Shown here in pieces: positions 36,419 to 45,661 of a stretch of 64,000 nt of DNA (positions are counted from its first letter, which is position 1; every line of letters starts with the position of its first letter). The DNA comes from an uncultured Candidatus Melainabacteria bacterium. GTDB lineage: Bacteria > Cyanobacteriota > Vampirovibrionia > Gastranaerophilales > Gastranaerophilaceae. The position numbers were made by a program, and so were the translations under genes. The stretch lies in contig CANARY010000005.1 of NCBI GenBank assembly GCA_947364235.1, positions 62,001 through 126,000 on the forward strand. Reading direction: 5' to 3'. A model generated the notes under the pieces. It was given only the letters and a program-made list of their open reading frames with translations. It did no database searches and was not told the DNA's origin.

Positions 36419-39400
36419 TTAATACGGAAGAGTGTCAACAAATTCAGGTATTTTAACATTTGTCATAGGTACATCTTTCTGTCTGTATGATTTTTGTGAA
36501 TATGAAATCCAGTTAAATAGCTGCACTGAACTTGGTTTGTCTAATACACCATTTATAACACTTCTAAATTCTTTAGTATTTTTCATTGAAAGCTGCGGCA
36601 ATTTATCAATATCTTCAGGAAGTATGTTGAACTGATTATCTTCACCAGTCAGCATAACCATTAATTTTTTGAAAGAAAAATCGCCAAATGCTCCCAAACC
36701 CGTTATAACTTCATCAGACAAACGGCCAAGAACTACTAATTTAGCAAAATCAGTATCAGGATTATAGACTCCTTTGATAAATAATGACATCAAAGGCCCC
36801 TGAGACTGCAATAAGCTTATTTGTGCAATTCCATCTTTTAAGTCAACATCACCTCTTAAATACTTAAATAAACCTGTATCTTTTAAAGTTATTGCTTTAG
36901 TAACAACACTTAAAGAAGTTCTAAGCATATTATCTGCAATTACATTCTGTGCATATAATAAATGCTCAAGTTTGCCTAAAGTACCCATTCTTCCGTTATG
37001 AACAATAAATTTAATATTTCCATTCAACGACTGTTTTGAACTTAAATTACCTTTAATAGAAGTATCAAAATCCATTACGCCGCTTACAGAATCTTTTCTA
37101 GTAGAAACCACGTCAAAAATCGGAGAAGCACTTACTCCTCTTGCTTGAATATTTGAGTTGAAACTTTCATCTTTTAAATTAAATTCTGTTGAACCGGCAA
37201 GTTTTCCATTAAACATCTCTGAAGACATATTTTTCAACATAAGATTATCATTTTTTAATGAAAAATCAGTTGTAAATGCTGATAACATTAAAGGCGAATT
37301 ATAAACATTGACACTCAGCTTTTCTGAATAAAACTTGCCGTCTTCAATACAAATAGGGAGAAGCTTAAACATCGGGCTATCTTTGTACATCAAAAAAGTA
37401 TCAGTATTTATATATTTTGATTTTATATTAGCATTTTTAATCAACAATTCTTTTGAAACATCTGTTGAAATATTAGCGCTAATTCCCATAACAGAATCTG
37501 CAATTTTAACCTGCGGAGCATTCAACGCTGCAGTTGTTTTATTAAAGTCTATAGTCAAATTATTTACTGCCAGCTGTAAAAACTGATTAATTACATTTTG
37601 TGCCGTTATTTGACCTGCTGCTTCAGGTTTTTTAACACTACCGTTAATAAACACATCGCCTTTTAACTGAGCAATAGTATCTAAATATGTTAAATTAAGC
37701 TGCTGCGGAATAAATATTCGTAAATTTTTGAATACAGGATTATCAATATTATCTATATTGCCTGAAATAATTATCTTTTTCGGTCCTCGAAGATTCAGTT
37801 TAAAATCATTAGACAGCCGACCGGAAAAAGCAGAAACGCTTAAATCTTCAATTTTAATATTTTTATTTTCTATTTTAGAAACCAGATTTACAATAGCAGG
37901 CTCATCCAAAATCAGCGCCTTTTCCATTAAAACTTGAGCTGCTATATTTTGCATGTTACGAGTACCATTAACCGAAAATCTCAGCGGATAAGCTGCTTGA
38001 GCAAGATTTACACTTTTGATATCGCTGGAATGCACATAGCCATTCATATTAACATTGAATGTTAAGTCCTTTGAATTGTAATTAGTTATTTCAGCTTTTG
38101 CTGTAAGCTTAGAATTCGGCATAAATATATTTGTTTCAGGAATTTTAATCATATCTCTGTCCACAAATAATTTAAGCAGGGGAAGCTTAATTATACCAGT
38201 TTTAGAAGTATTAATTATTATGCTGTTTATATAAGCTGTGTTGTCTTTATTTGTATCAATCTTCAAAGAATTAAACGCAACTTTATTTTCTCCATTCGCA
38301 CATTTGAAATTATCTACCTGCAAGTTTTCTTTATGCACAATATTATCTAAAGTTCCGCTAACATTAGCAGCAAGAGATACTATACCGCTTTGAACACCAT
38401 AAACAGCAGGGCAAAGGTTTTTAAGTTCAACTTTACTCATTAAAATATCAATATCAATATTTTTATCTACTTTACCTTTCATCATAATAGGAGCATTATT
38501 TACGTACCCTACTGCATTGGTAATATTTATCGTATTATTAGAAAAATCTATATCTGAGCTGATATTATTAATATTAATTCCATTTGCTTTGACAGAAGCA
38601 TCCGAAATCTTCAAAAATCCGGCAGACTTCATTTTGTTTAAATCACCTTTTATTACAAAATCTGCTTTCAATGTACCATTCACAGCTTCGATATTTTTAA
38701 ATCTTGAAAAGTCTGTAAGCAATTTTAACTTTTTATATAATTCTTTTAGCTGAATTTCATCAGTTTTAACTTTTAAATCAAGGCTGCGTTTCTTTGAATT
38801 ATTAATAACTCCATCAACATATACTTTTTTATCATTGGAAGCGTAAATATTCGATAGAACCCCGATTTTATCACCTAAGAAAGTTAAATATATGAAGCTC
38901 TTAGGCGATTTTCTTGCAGGATCAAGCACAGATATATTGTCAATATTAACAAGCCCTGAAATTTGAATATCGCCATTAATATTATTATAAAGCTTTAAGT
39001 CTGCAATAATATCAGAATGGAAATCTAATGCTTCAAGCTGTTCCACAAACTCATTAATATTTACGCTGCAAGCGGTTTCTGGTAATTTTATATTTGGAAG
39101 AATAGAAATATCATAAGTTAAATATTTTTTATTATTAATAGAAAATTCACCAGTCGACTTCAGCTTTAAATTCTCATAATTAACAACTTTAGCAAGCTCT
39201 AAGCCTAAACCTGAAAGCTTATATTTTTTATCATTAGAAGCATCATAATATCCTATGCTGTAATTTTTAAGTGTTATATCAGGGATTTCATTAAAATCTT
39301 TAGTTTTTAGCTTTTCTATAAATTCGTTCATGTATTTATCATTAGAAGCAGCTTTTACTATAAATTTATCAGCATAAAGCCTTTTTACAATAACATCATC

Positions 39401-39685
39401 TTTTATAAGAGAGCTCCAAGGTATGAAAAACTTCACATTATCAAACTGGCCGAATTTCTGTCCATCCTCATACATAAGATGCATTACTGGAGCTTTGACT
39501 TTCAACGACGGTCCTAGACGAAGAATTAAGCGTTCTATGTGAATTTTAACACCTAAATCTTTAGTTACTTGAGATTCAATCTCAGGTATAAAACGTGTTG
39601 CATCAATAGGAATAAAACATATTGAAATACAAAACGCAAGCAGCACTAAAAATATTATTAACAAGTTTCTATATTTTTTCTTCAT
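36419..39685 (-). CDS. AsmA/TamB-like envelope protein, 1088 aa
   Basis: One N-terminal membrane anchor (residues 5-25, LLIIFLVLLAFCISICFI) followed by a very long beta-rich, repetitive region that matches the general look of AsmA-family proteins (VKAPVMHLMYEDGQKFGQFDNVKFFIPWSSLI near the start; an AsmA C-terminal-like FLRGDVDLKDGIAQI near the end). Such proteins bridge the inner and outer membrane and are thought to move lipids, which implies a diderm envelope. I chose ATG 39685 (MKKKYRNLL); it starts 1 nt after the ABC ATPase stop, so the two are coupled. Confidence 0.8.
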   Translation of the reverse strand: MKKKYRNLLIIFLVLLAFCISICFIPIDATRFIPEIESQVTKDLGVKIHIERLILRLGPSLKVKAPVMHLMYEDGQKFGQFDNVKFFIPWSSLIKDDVIVKRLYADKFIVKAASNDKYMNEFIEKLKTKDFNEIPDITLKNYSIGYYDASNDKKYKLSGLGLELAKVVNYENLKLKSTGEFSINNKKYLTYDISILPNIKLPETACSVNINEFVEQLEALDFHSDIIADLKLYNNINGDIQISGLVNIDNISVLDPARKSPKSFIYLTFLGDKIGVLSNIYASNDKKVYVDGVINNSKKRSLDLKVKTDEIQLKELYKKLKLLTDFSRFKNIEAVNGTLKADFVIKGDLNKMKSAGFLKISDASVKANGININNISSDIDFSNNTINITNAVGYVNNAPIMMKGKVDKNIDIDILMSKVELKNLCPAVYGVQSGIVSLAANVSGTLDNIVHKENLQVDNFKCANGENKVAFNSLKIDTNKDNTAYINSIIINTSKTGIIKLPLLKLFVDRDMIKIPETNIFMPNSKLTAKAEITNYNSKDLTFNVNMNGYVHSSDIKSVNLAQAAYPLRFSVNGTRNMQNIAAQVLMEKALILDEPAIVNLVSKIENKNIKIEDLSVSAFSGRLSNDFKLNLRGPKKIIISGNIDNIDNPVFKNLRIFIPQQLNLTYLDTIAQLKGDVFINGSVKKPEAAGQITAQNVINQFLQLAVNNLTIDFNKTTAALNAPQVKIADSVMGISANISTDVSKELLIKNANIKSKYINTDTFLMYKDSPMFKLLPICIEDGKFYSEKLSVNVYNSPLMLSAFTTDFSLKNDNLMLKNMSSEMFNGKLAGSTEFNLKDESFNSNIQARGVSASPIFDVVSTRKDSVSGVMDFDTSIKGNLSSKQSLNGNIKFIVHNGRMGTLGKLEHLLYAQNVIADNMLRTSLSVVTKAITLKDTGLFKYLRGDVDLKDGIAQISLLQSQGPLMSLFIKGVYNPDTDFAKLVVLGRLSDEVITGLGAFGDFSFKKLMVMLTGEDNQFNILPEDIDKLPQLSMKNTKEFRSVINGVLDKPSSVQLFNWISYSQKSYRQKDVPMTNVKIPEFVDTLPY

Positions 39686-39686
39686 A

Positions 39687-40715
39687 CTAAATAGCTTCTC
39701 CGCTTTCTTTATCAAAGAAATACATATCATTGACAGATAGTTTTAAATCAATTTTTTCCTCAACAGGATAATCAAGAGGAAGTCTTGCTGAACATTTACA
39801 TCCATTTAAGTTAAAGTAAACAATACGTTCGCCGCCGGTCATTTCAATTATTTCAGGTTTTACAGCTAAAGAGACGTCTCCACAAATCATTTTTTCAGCT
39901 CTGATGGCTGCAAAAACTCTGCCGCTTATATTTTTTTCTGTTTTAAATTCAACACCTTCAATAAAAAATTTACCGCCTTGAACATCAACATCGACAAAAT
40001 TCATTTGACCTATAAATCCAGCTACAAACTTATTTCTTGGATTATTATAAATCACTTCAGGAGCATCAGCCTGCTGAATTTTTCCTTTATCAAGCACGAC
40101 TATTCTATCTCCCATCGTCAACGCTTCTGTCTGGTCGTGAGTTACATATATAAATGTAGTTTGCAATTTCTGATGAAGACGTTTAATTTCTGAACGCATT
40201 TGCACTCTTAAATTTGCATCCAGATTAGAAAGCGGTTCATCCATCAAAAATACTTTAGGATTTCTTACAATTGCCCTGCCTAACGCAACTCTTTGCCGCT
40301 GTCCTCCGGAAAGCTGACGCGGCTTTCTATCAAGTAATTCTTCTAAATTAAGTGATTTTGCTACATCTCTTACCTTTTTATCAATCTCAGCTTTGCTGTA
40401 TTTTCTCATTTTTAAGCCGAAAGCAATATTGTCATATACACTCATGTGCGGATAAAGCGCGTAGCTTTGAAAAACAAATGCAATATCACGATCTTTAGGA
40501 TGGGTATTATTTACAATCTTGTCATCAATTATTATTTCACCAGAGGAAATATCTTCAAGCCCTGAAATTAATCTCAAAATAGTTGATTTGCCACAGCCTG
40601 ATGAACCTACAAGTACTACAAACTCTTTATCTTTTATTTCCAGATTAATTCCGTCTATTACATTTTTCTTACCATCGTAAGTTTTTACGAGGTTTTTCAA
40701 AATCACATTGCTCAT
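39687..40715 (-). CDS. MalK/UgpC-type sugar ABC transporter ATPase
   Basis: A 342-aa ATPase of the carbohydrate-uptake (CUT1) class. It has Walker [10 protein letters not shown], the Q loop [11 protein letters not shown], the signature LSGGQRQR, Walker [14 protein letters not shown], the switch His in VTHDQTEA, and a C-terminal TOBE-like domain (about 240-340). No permease or binding-protein genes are adjacent, so it may serve several transporters, as MsmX does in Bacillus. I chose ATG 40715, preceded by GGGAG at 7 nt; a longer start at 40736 lacks this. It lies between the degenerate kinase and AsmA-like genes. Confidence 0.93.
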   Translation of the reverse strand: MSNVILKNLVKTYDGKKNVIDGINLEIKDKEFVVLVGSSGCGKSTILRLISGLEDISSGEIIIDDKIVNNTHPKDRDIAFVFQSYALYPHMSVYDNIAFGLKMRKYSKAEIDKKVRDVAKSLNLEELLDRKPRQLSGGQRQRVALGRAIVRNPKVFLMDEPLSNLDANLRVQMRSEIKRLHQKLQTTFIYVTHDQTEALTMGDRIVVLDKGKIQQADAPEVIYNNPRNKFVAGFIGQMNFVDVDVQGGKFFIEGVEFKTEKNISGRVFAAIRAEKMICGDVSLAVKPEIIEMTGGERIVYFNLNGCKCSARLPLDYPVEEKIDLKLSVNDMYFFDKESGEAI

Positions 40716-40738
40716 AGCTAAGCTCCCAAACTCCAAAT

Positions 40739-41815
40739 TTAATTCGGAATTATTACATTAAAACTTGTATTCTTAAGAATTTTAGATTCTACCCAGATAT
40801 TGCCGTTTAAGGATTGAACCAGGTTCTTAACACTTGCAAGTACTATTGCTCTTAAAACATTTTTACGATTAATTGAATCAACTATTTTGTATGGATCAAA
40901 CATGCATTCCAAATCATTTTCTGATAATAACAAAGAACTGCTTGATAGCGTCATCAAAGTGTATTGTCCTTGAGCAAGATTTTTTGAAGTTAAAAATTCT
41001 TCATCAGGATTGGAAAGATATACCTGAATCTCACCCATATCAAGAGATTTAATTATTACTTCCAATAAATCCTGCAATATATTTTTCATAATGCCTTCAT
41101 CAGAAGAAATTGTCTTTTTGAAATTATCGGAAGTATTTATCGAAATTCTTATATCTTTTTCTTTAAAAAGCTGTTCATTAAAACGTACTACAGTATTAAC
41201 AAGGCTTGTTATATCAAAAGTTTTTTTATCCGGCTCTTTTAAACATGATTCTGTCTGCGAAAGCTCTAAAAGCTTTCCTACAAAATACATTAAATCTGCT
41301 GAATTTTTATTAATTATTTTAATATACTTTTCTTGCTGTTCATTCATTTCACCGCCAAGTCCATCAGCCATAGCCTGTGAAAATCCTACTATTGACTGGA
41401 TTGGTGATTTTAAATCATTTGCCAGCTTGATTAAAAAATTATTTTTTTCTCTATTAATTTCTTCTGCATCCTGCTCTATTTTTACAGGCTGTACCTCTGC
41501 AGCATCTCTGAAATCTAGAACATAACCTTCTTCAATTGCTTTAACGGTCATGTCAAAGTATACTTCTCTGCCTGCTGCTTTTGTGATTACCGGGCGGTTA
41601 GTTGTTATTGCATTGTTGATTAAATTCATCGGATTTTCTATGAAATCCGCAATATTAGACGTTAATAGATGCATTTTAGAAGTTTCAAAAATTTCAGCAG
41701 CTGCATCATTTACCCATTGTATTTTTCCATCTTTTCCGCACATTATAAGTGCGTCAGGAAGCGCTTTTTCCACATCTATTGAATTAGTTCTGAATAAAAT
41801 CTTTTTTATGTCCAT
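40739..41815 (-). CDS. Degenerate (pseudo) histidine kinase with PAS domain
   Basis: A 358-aa protein with a PAS domain (about 12-105: [23 protein letters not shown]) and a region that aligns with HisKA/HATPase. However, the catalytic residues are gone. The H box reads [13 protein letters not shown], with N133 in place of the phospho-acceptor His. The N box reads DLLEVIIKS without its Asn, G1 (D-x-G-x-G) is SSSSLL, and G2 (G-L-G-L) is VLRAI. It cannot be a normal kinase, and probably senses or binds a partner. A GAGG site precedes the ATG. It heads the cluster with the ABC ATPase and AsmA-like genes. Confidence 0.8.
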   Translation of the reverse strand: MDIKKILFRTNSIDVEKALPDALIMCGKDGKIQWVNDAAAEIFETSKMHLLTSNIADFIENPMNLINNAITTNRPVITKAAGREVYFDMTVKAIEEGYVLDFRDAAEVQPVKIEQDAEEINREKNNFLIKLANDLKSPIQSIVGFSQAMADGLGGEMNEQQEKYIKIINKNSADLMYFVGKLLELSQTESCLKEPDKKTFDITSLVNTVVRFNEQLFKEKDIRISINTSDNFKKTISSDEGIMKNILQDLLEVIIKSLDMGEIQVYLSNPDEEFLTSKNLAQGQYTLMTLSSSSLLLSENDLECMFDPYKIVDSINRKNVLRAIVLASVKNLVQSLNGNIWVESKILKNTSFNVIIPN

Positions 41816-41948
41816 ATTACCTCACCCTTTGACTTGTATTTTAGCACAACATAATTAAAAGATTAATTTATGATTAAGTTTATTAAGATTTGTAATTTTT
41901 TGTATTATCATAAAATTAAATGGAGTAAATAATTAATAGGGGCATAAA

Positions 41949-42974
41949 ATGAAATATAAAGATTATTATGAGATATTAGGCGTTTCACGTGATTCAGATG
42001 CTTCAGCTATAAAGTCTGCATACAGAAAGCTTGCGCGTAAATACCATCCTGATGTAAACAAAACAAAAGAAGCCGAAGAAAAATTTAAAGATATTAATGA
42101 AGCTTATGAAGTACTGTCTGACAAAGCAAAACGACAAAGATATGACAGCTTAGGCGCTAATTGGCAAGGCGGAGCTGATTACACACCTCCTCCTGGATTT
42201 GAAAACTTCAGCTTTAATTTTAATCAAGGCGGAGCCCAAAGCTTTGATTTTGGAGGCGGAGGTTTTTCAGACTTCTTTAGCTCATTATTTGGCGACATGA
42301 TGGGAGGCGGCATGGGCGCCCAGCAAGCTGGACAGAATTTTGGCGGCTTTGATTTTAGACAAAGTGCCGGAGCCGGCAGACAGAGAAGAGCCGAACAGCC
42401 TAAAAGCGAAGATTTAGATATTACAAAAAATCTTAATGTTACTGCTAAAGAAATTTTTGAAGGAAAACCAATTTCTGTAACATTCAATGATATGGAAAAA
42501 TGCACACATTGTCATGGCGGAGGATACTGTCCAAACTGCGGCGGAACTGGAATTGTTTCAAACAAGAAAAGTGTTAAAGTTAAGCTGCCAAAAGGAGTTA
42601 CTGAAGGTAAAAAAGTACGTTTAAAAGGTGAAGGCAAAGCAGATGCCTATGGTAATAAAGGAGATTTATACCTCATAGTTCATTTTAAAGATACCGAATA
42701 TGAACTTGAAGGCGAAAACTTGGTTAAAGAAGTTGAAATCACTCCTCCAGAAGCAGTTTTAGGCTGCTCAAAAGAAATCGAAACTCTTCACGGGAAAATT
42801 ACAATCAAAATTCCAGCAGGAGTTTCAAGCGGACAATCATTAAGATTGAAACAGATGGGACTCCCTAAAGCTTCAGGTTACAGTGATTTAAACGCTAAAA
42901 TAAAAATTGTAGTAACCAAAAATCCATCTAAAGAAGTTCTGGATTTGTATAAAAAATTACTGGCATTACAATAA
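41949..42974 (+). CDS. DnaJ-family co-chaperone with a reduced zinc centre
   Basis: A 341-aa J-protein. The J domain (residues 3-68) carries the HPD motif in KYHPDVNKT. A long Gly/Phe-rich stretch (about 75-150) follows. The two beta-sandwich client domains (150-335) are CbpA/DnaJ-like. Canonical DnaJ has four CxxCxGxG repeats and CbpA none; this protein has one reduced module, CTHCHGGGYCPNC (C185, C188, C194, C197), able to bind one zinc. It therefore lies between the two classes. A GGGG site precedes the ATG. It overlaps the convergent flagellin gene by 9 nt. Confidence 0.88.
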   Translation: MKYKDYYEILGVSRDSDASAIKSAYRKLARKYHPDVNKTKEAEEKFKDINEAYEVLSDKAKRQRYDSLGANWQGGADYTPPPGFENFSFNFNQGGAQSFDFGGGGFSDFFSSLFGDMMGGGMGAQQAGQNFGGFDFRQSAGAGRQRRAEQPKSEDLDITKNLNVTAKEIFEGKPISVTFNDMEKCTHCHGGGYCPNCGGTGIVSNKKSVKVKLPKGVTEGKKVRLKGEGKADAYGNKGDLYLIVHFKDTEYELEGENLVKEVEITPPEAVLGCSKEIETLHGKITIKIPAGVSSGQSLRLKQMGLPKASGYSDLNAKIKIVVTKNPSKEVLDLYKKLLALQ

Positions 42975-45407
42975 TTGCAGCGCTATAGACGGGGTTTGAT
43001 TAGCTGCAGCAAGAAGCGCAGCAGATGCTTGCTGTAAAATTTGGCTGCTTATGTACATAGAACTTTCTTTTGAAATATCTGCATCACGAATGGTAGAATT
43101 TGATGAGATAAGGTTTTCGTACTGCACGTTAATCTCTTCTAAAACACTTTCTAAACGATTTTGACAAGAACCATATTCGGTCTGTTTTGCAGAAATAGAA
43201 GCTAAAATATTATCAATAGTTTCCAGATAATTAACCCCATTTTTACCTATATTACGCAATTCCTCAATATTGTCTAAAGCAAAAGATGTATTTATAGATA
43301 TTTGCGACTCAGCTGATGAATTAATACCTACTTGGAAGATAATATCTGTATTAATATTGGTATCGTAAACAGGAGTTTTATGCACAATAGTTATAAGCTC
43401 GCTGATTTTTATATTTTCAGTAGTATTATGCGACCCCGCACCGGTGCCTATATTAGAGGTTGATTCAAGAAAACCATTAGCTTTTGGAGTAAATACAAAA
43501 GGAGCAGGCGTTCCCTTAGGTTTTGCTCCGCTATCAGCAGAAATCGTAATATTTCCCCCTTTACTGCCTATAAAATCATCAATGCTTGTTGAAGTAGATG
43601 CATTGACAACACCTGTCGAAATGCATTTATTTAAAACAGCATTAACTGAATACCCTGCAAAACCTCCAAGTCTTTGATTACCTTCTATATTTCCTATAGA
43701 ATAACAATTTGTAATCGTTCCGGCTAAAAATCCTGCAAATCCTCCTGCCCCGTTAGCACCAATTACATTTCCAGTTGAATAACAATTTTTAACACTTTTT
43801 GCTCCAGCATCACAATAACCCAACAATCCGCCTGTATATTCTTTTCCTTCAACTTTTCCGGTTGAAAAACAATCAGCAACTGTGCCGTAAGAAACTCCTA
43901 TAAGCCCGCCAACGCTATTATTTCCTTTTACATCTCCTGTTGCATAACATTTGCTGATAGAAGAATTTACACCTAAATTACCAAGAAAACCTCCTGCAGA
44001 ATCACCGCCAGATTCGACATTTCCAAGAGCATAACAATTTGATATAGAAGAATCTGATATTGTGCCCATTAGACCGCCGACTTGAAATCCGGTTGCTATT
44101 ACATTACCTGTTGCATAACAGTTTCTAACAACACTATTTTGGTTTATTCCGCCTATTAAACCTCCAATTTGGCTGTCTCCAACTACTTTTCCAGACGCCA
44201 TACAGTTTTCGATTATTGAATTAGGACCGCATATACCAGCAAGCCCGCCAGATTCTTTTTCAGATTTTACATTTCCGGTCGCGTAACAATTACGTACAGT
44301 TGTTTTGTAAGGATCTCCAATCAACCCGCCTATAAATCTGATGCCTTCAGCAGAACAAGTTGAAAAACAATTTTCTATTAAAGCTCCATTCGGTGTTCCT
44401 AATAATCCTCCAACTGCATCATTGCCTTTTACTGAACCAGAAGTATGACAGTTAGTTATATTATTATAAGTATACCCGACAAGCATTCCTACATCGTTAA
44501 ATCCCTCTATTTTTCCGGATGCATAGCAATTACTTATATCTGAACGTGCTCTGCCTGCAAGTCCGCCGGTAAAAGTGCCGCCTGTAATATTAACGTTTTT
44601 TAACCCTAAATTTGTTATTTCAGAGCCTGTATCAGTATAACCGAATAGACCTTGGTAGTTTTCATCTGGACGATTTATATAAAGATTTGTGATAATATGA
44701 CCATTTCCGTTGAATTTTGCTGCAAAAAGATTTACTGTATTACCTATTGGAGTCCAGCCCTCACCACTTGAATAACCAGAAAGGTCAATATCATTTACCA
44801 GTACAAACTCTGTGTCAGCTCCAATTAACCCGGCATTAGTCATAGAAGCAAGCTTAGCAAGCTCTTTTGCAGTTGAAATCGCATACGTTCCTTCCGTTAA
44901 TTTTTGCGTTTCATCTACTTCATCAAAGCCGATTAAACCTTCAGTCCGAATTTCTTCAACTTCAATAATATAATCTATAATCCTTTTATCTAAAAAAAGA
45001 TTTATTCCGTTAAATTCGGTACTAGAATACAAATGCTCCACTTCATCTAAACGTGCATTAATTTCAGCATTTATTGCATCTTTAGAACTATTGCCGTAAG
45101 TATCGTTTTGCGCTTGCATGGTCAAATCGCGGATTCTTGCAAATTGTTTTGACATTAATGAAAGCGAATCATTTGCTGTCATTAACAAGTCCAAACCTTG
45201 CGCTGCATTATCCTCTGCTACTTGATAGGCGCTAATTTTGGCTGACATTTTGGTTGATATACTGTAGTTCGCTGCATTATCCTTAGCACCATTAATCTTA
45301 AATCCCGTTGTCATTCTTTCAACAGCACGATTAAGCCCGCCCGTTGACTGTTTCAAACTGGCTTGCGCGATTAAAGATGATAAGTTTGTATTAACTGTTA
45401 GAGGCAA
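42966..45407 (-). CDS. Flagellin-like protein with GLUG-repeat insert, 813 aa
   Basis: The first 140 residues match the flagellin N-terminal D0/D1 (MPLTVNTNLSSLIAQ, LNRAVERMTTGFKINGAKDNAA, FNGINLF). The last 120 match its C-terminal D1/D0 (TIRDADISKESSMYISSQIL, QTPSIALQLL). In place of the usual D2/D3, residues 172-625 hold a GLUG-type adhesin domain with about 13 Gly/Cys-rich repeats. Polymerisation would display these repeats on the filament surface. The start codon is TTG, with a strong TAAGGAGGA ribosome site. The leader holds an 11-bp G tract (coding strand) and a conserved promoter element lies further upstream. No other flagellar genes are in the window. Confidence 0.9.
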   Translation of the reverse strand: MPLTVNTNLSSLIAQASLKQSTGGLNRAVERMTTGFKINGAKDNAANYSISTKMSAKISAYQVAEDNAAQGLDLLMTANDSLSLMSKQFARIRDLTMQAQNDTYGNSSKDAINAEINARLDEVEHLYSSTEFNGINLFLDKRIIDYIIEVEEIRTEGLIGFDEVDETQKLTEGTYAISTAKELAKLASMTNAGLIGADTEFVLVNDIDLSGYSSGEGWTPIGNTVNLFAAKFNGNGHIITNLYINRPDENYQGLFGYTDTGSEITNLGLKNVNITGGTFTGGLAGRARSDISNCYASGKIEGFNDVGMLVGYTYNNITNCHTSGSVKGNDAVGGLLGTPNGALIENCFSTCSAEGIRFIGGLIGDPYKTTVRNCYATGNVKSEKESGGLAGICGPNSIIENCMASGKVVGDSQIGGLIGGINQNSVVRNCYATGNVIATGFQVGGLMGTISDSSISNCYALGNVESGGDSAGGFLGNLGVNSSISKCYATGDVKGNNSVGGLIGVSYGTVADCFSTGKVEGKEYTGGLLGYCDAGAKSVKNCYSTGNVIGANGAGGFAGFLAGTITNCYSIGNIEGNQRLGGFAGYSVNAVLNKCISTGVVNASTSTSIDDFIGSKGGNITISADSGAKPKGTPAPFVFTPKANGFLESTSNIGTGAGSHNTTENIKISELITIVHKTPVYDTNINTDIIFQVGINSSAESQISINTSFALDNIEELRNIGKNGVNYLETIDNILASISAKQTEYGSCQNRLESVLEEINVQYENLISSNSTIRDADISKESSMYISSQILQQASAALLAAANQTPSIALQLL
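43566..44657 (-). repeat. Thirteen GLUG-type protein repeats within the flagellin
   Basis: Units of 26-29 residues (residues 251-614) of the form ...NCYATGNV.G....GGLIG; for example SVVRNCYATGNVIATGFQVGG. Twelve of the thirteen units keep a Cys at the same place. Units are diverged at DNA level, so this is an old array rather than a recent expansion. GLUG repeats form beta-helical stalks in adhesins and IgA proteases. Confidence 0.85.
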
Positions 45408-45443
45408 TAAGTCCTCCTTAAATCAATACTGATAGCGTATACG

Positions 45444-45454
45444 CCCCCCCCCCC
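45444..45454. repeat. Homopolymeric C11 tract in the flagellin leader
   Basis: Eleven consecutive C (G on the coding strand), 37-47 nt upstream of the flagellin TTG start and downstream of the proposed promoter at 45528-45599. Runs of this length are unexpected in such AT-rich DNA and are hotspots for slipped-strand mispairing. The tract is flanked by the palindrome GCGTATACGC (45435-45444). Confidence 0.85.
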
Positions 45455-45527
45455 GAACAGCTATAAGCATGTCGCAGCAAGGGTTTGAGCGATTTTTTGT
45501 TTTAATTGTCGACATTAAAATTTAATC

Positions 45528-45599
45528 CTTATACATATTATATTCCACATTTATATACTTTTATAACAATCTTAATTAATTTTGTTACAAAGATTTACA
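45528..45599 (-). promoter_or_regulatory. Bipartite promoter element of the flagellin gene
   Basis: Read on the minus strand: TGTAAATCTTTGTAACAA (45599 to 45582), a 34-bp gap, then TGGAATATAATATGTATAAG (45547 to 45528), with a TATAAT -10 box. The distal part matches that at 21760-21777 in 16 of 18 positions with the same spacing. The predicted leader is about 120 nt and includes the C11 tract. Confidence 0.65.
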
Positions 45600-45610
45600 C
45601 ATTTAATTTC

Positions 45611-45639
45611 TTGACATCAGAGCCATTTACAAAGACAAT
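45611..45639 (+). promoter_or_regulatory. Candidate promoter of the gcv operon
   Basis: A perfect TTGACA (45611-45616) followed after 17 bp by GACAAT (45634-45639). The mRNA leader would be short (about 15 nt), and I see no glycine riboswitch. Confidence 0.5.
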
Positions 45640-45661
45640 AAAAATAAGATGGGGGATGAGT

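Noticed and set aside
43566-44657. Repetitive DNA that might be a CRISPR array
   Set aside because: The periodicity comes from diverged protein repeats in frame with flagellin; there are no identical repeats with unique spacers.
45506-45661. N-terminal extension of GcvT by 52 residues
   Set aside because: The extension does not resemble GcvT and crosses the proposed gcv promoter and the flagellin promoter region; GGGGG precedes ATG 45662.
45500-45661. Glycine riboswitch upstream of gcvT
   Set aside because: I looked for paired aptamer-like GC-rich stems; the region is almost entirely AT and shows none.
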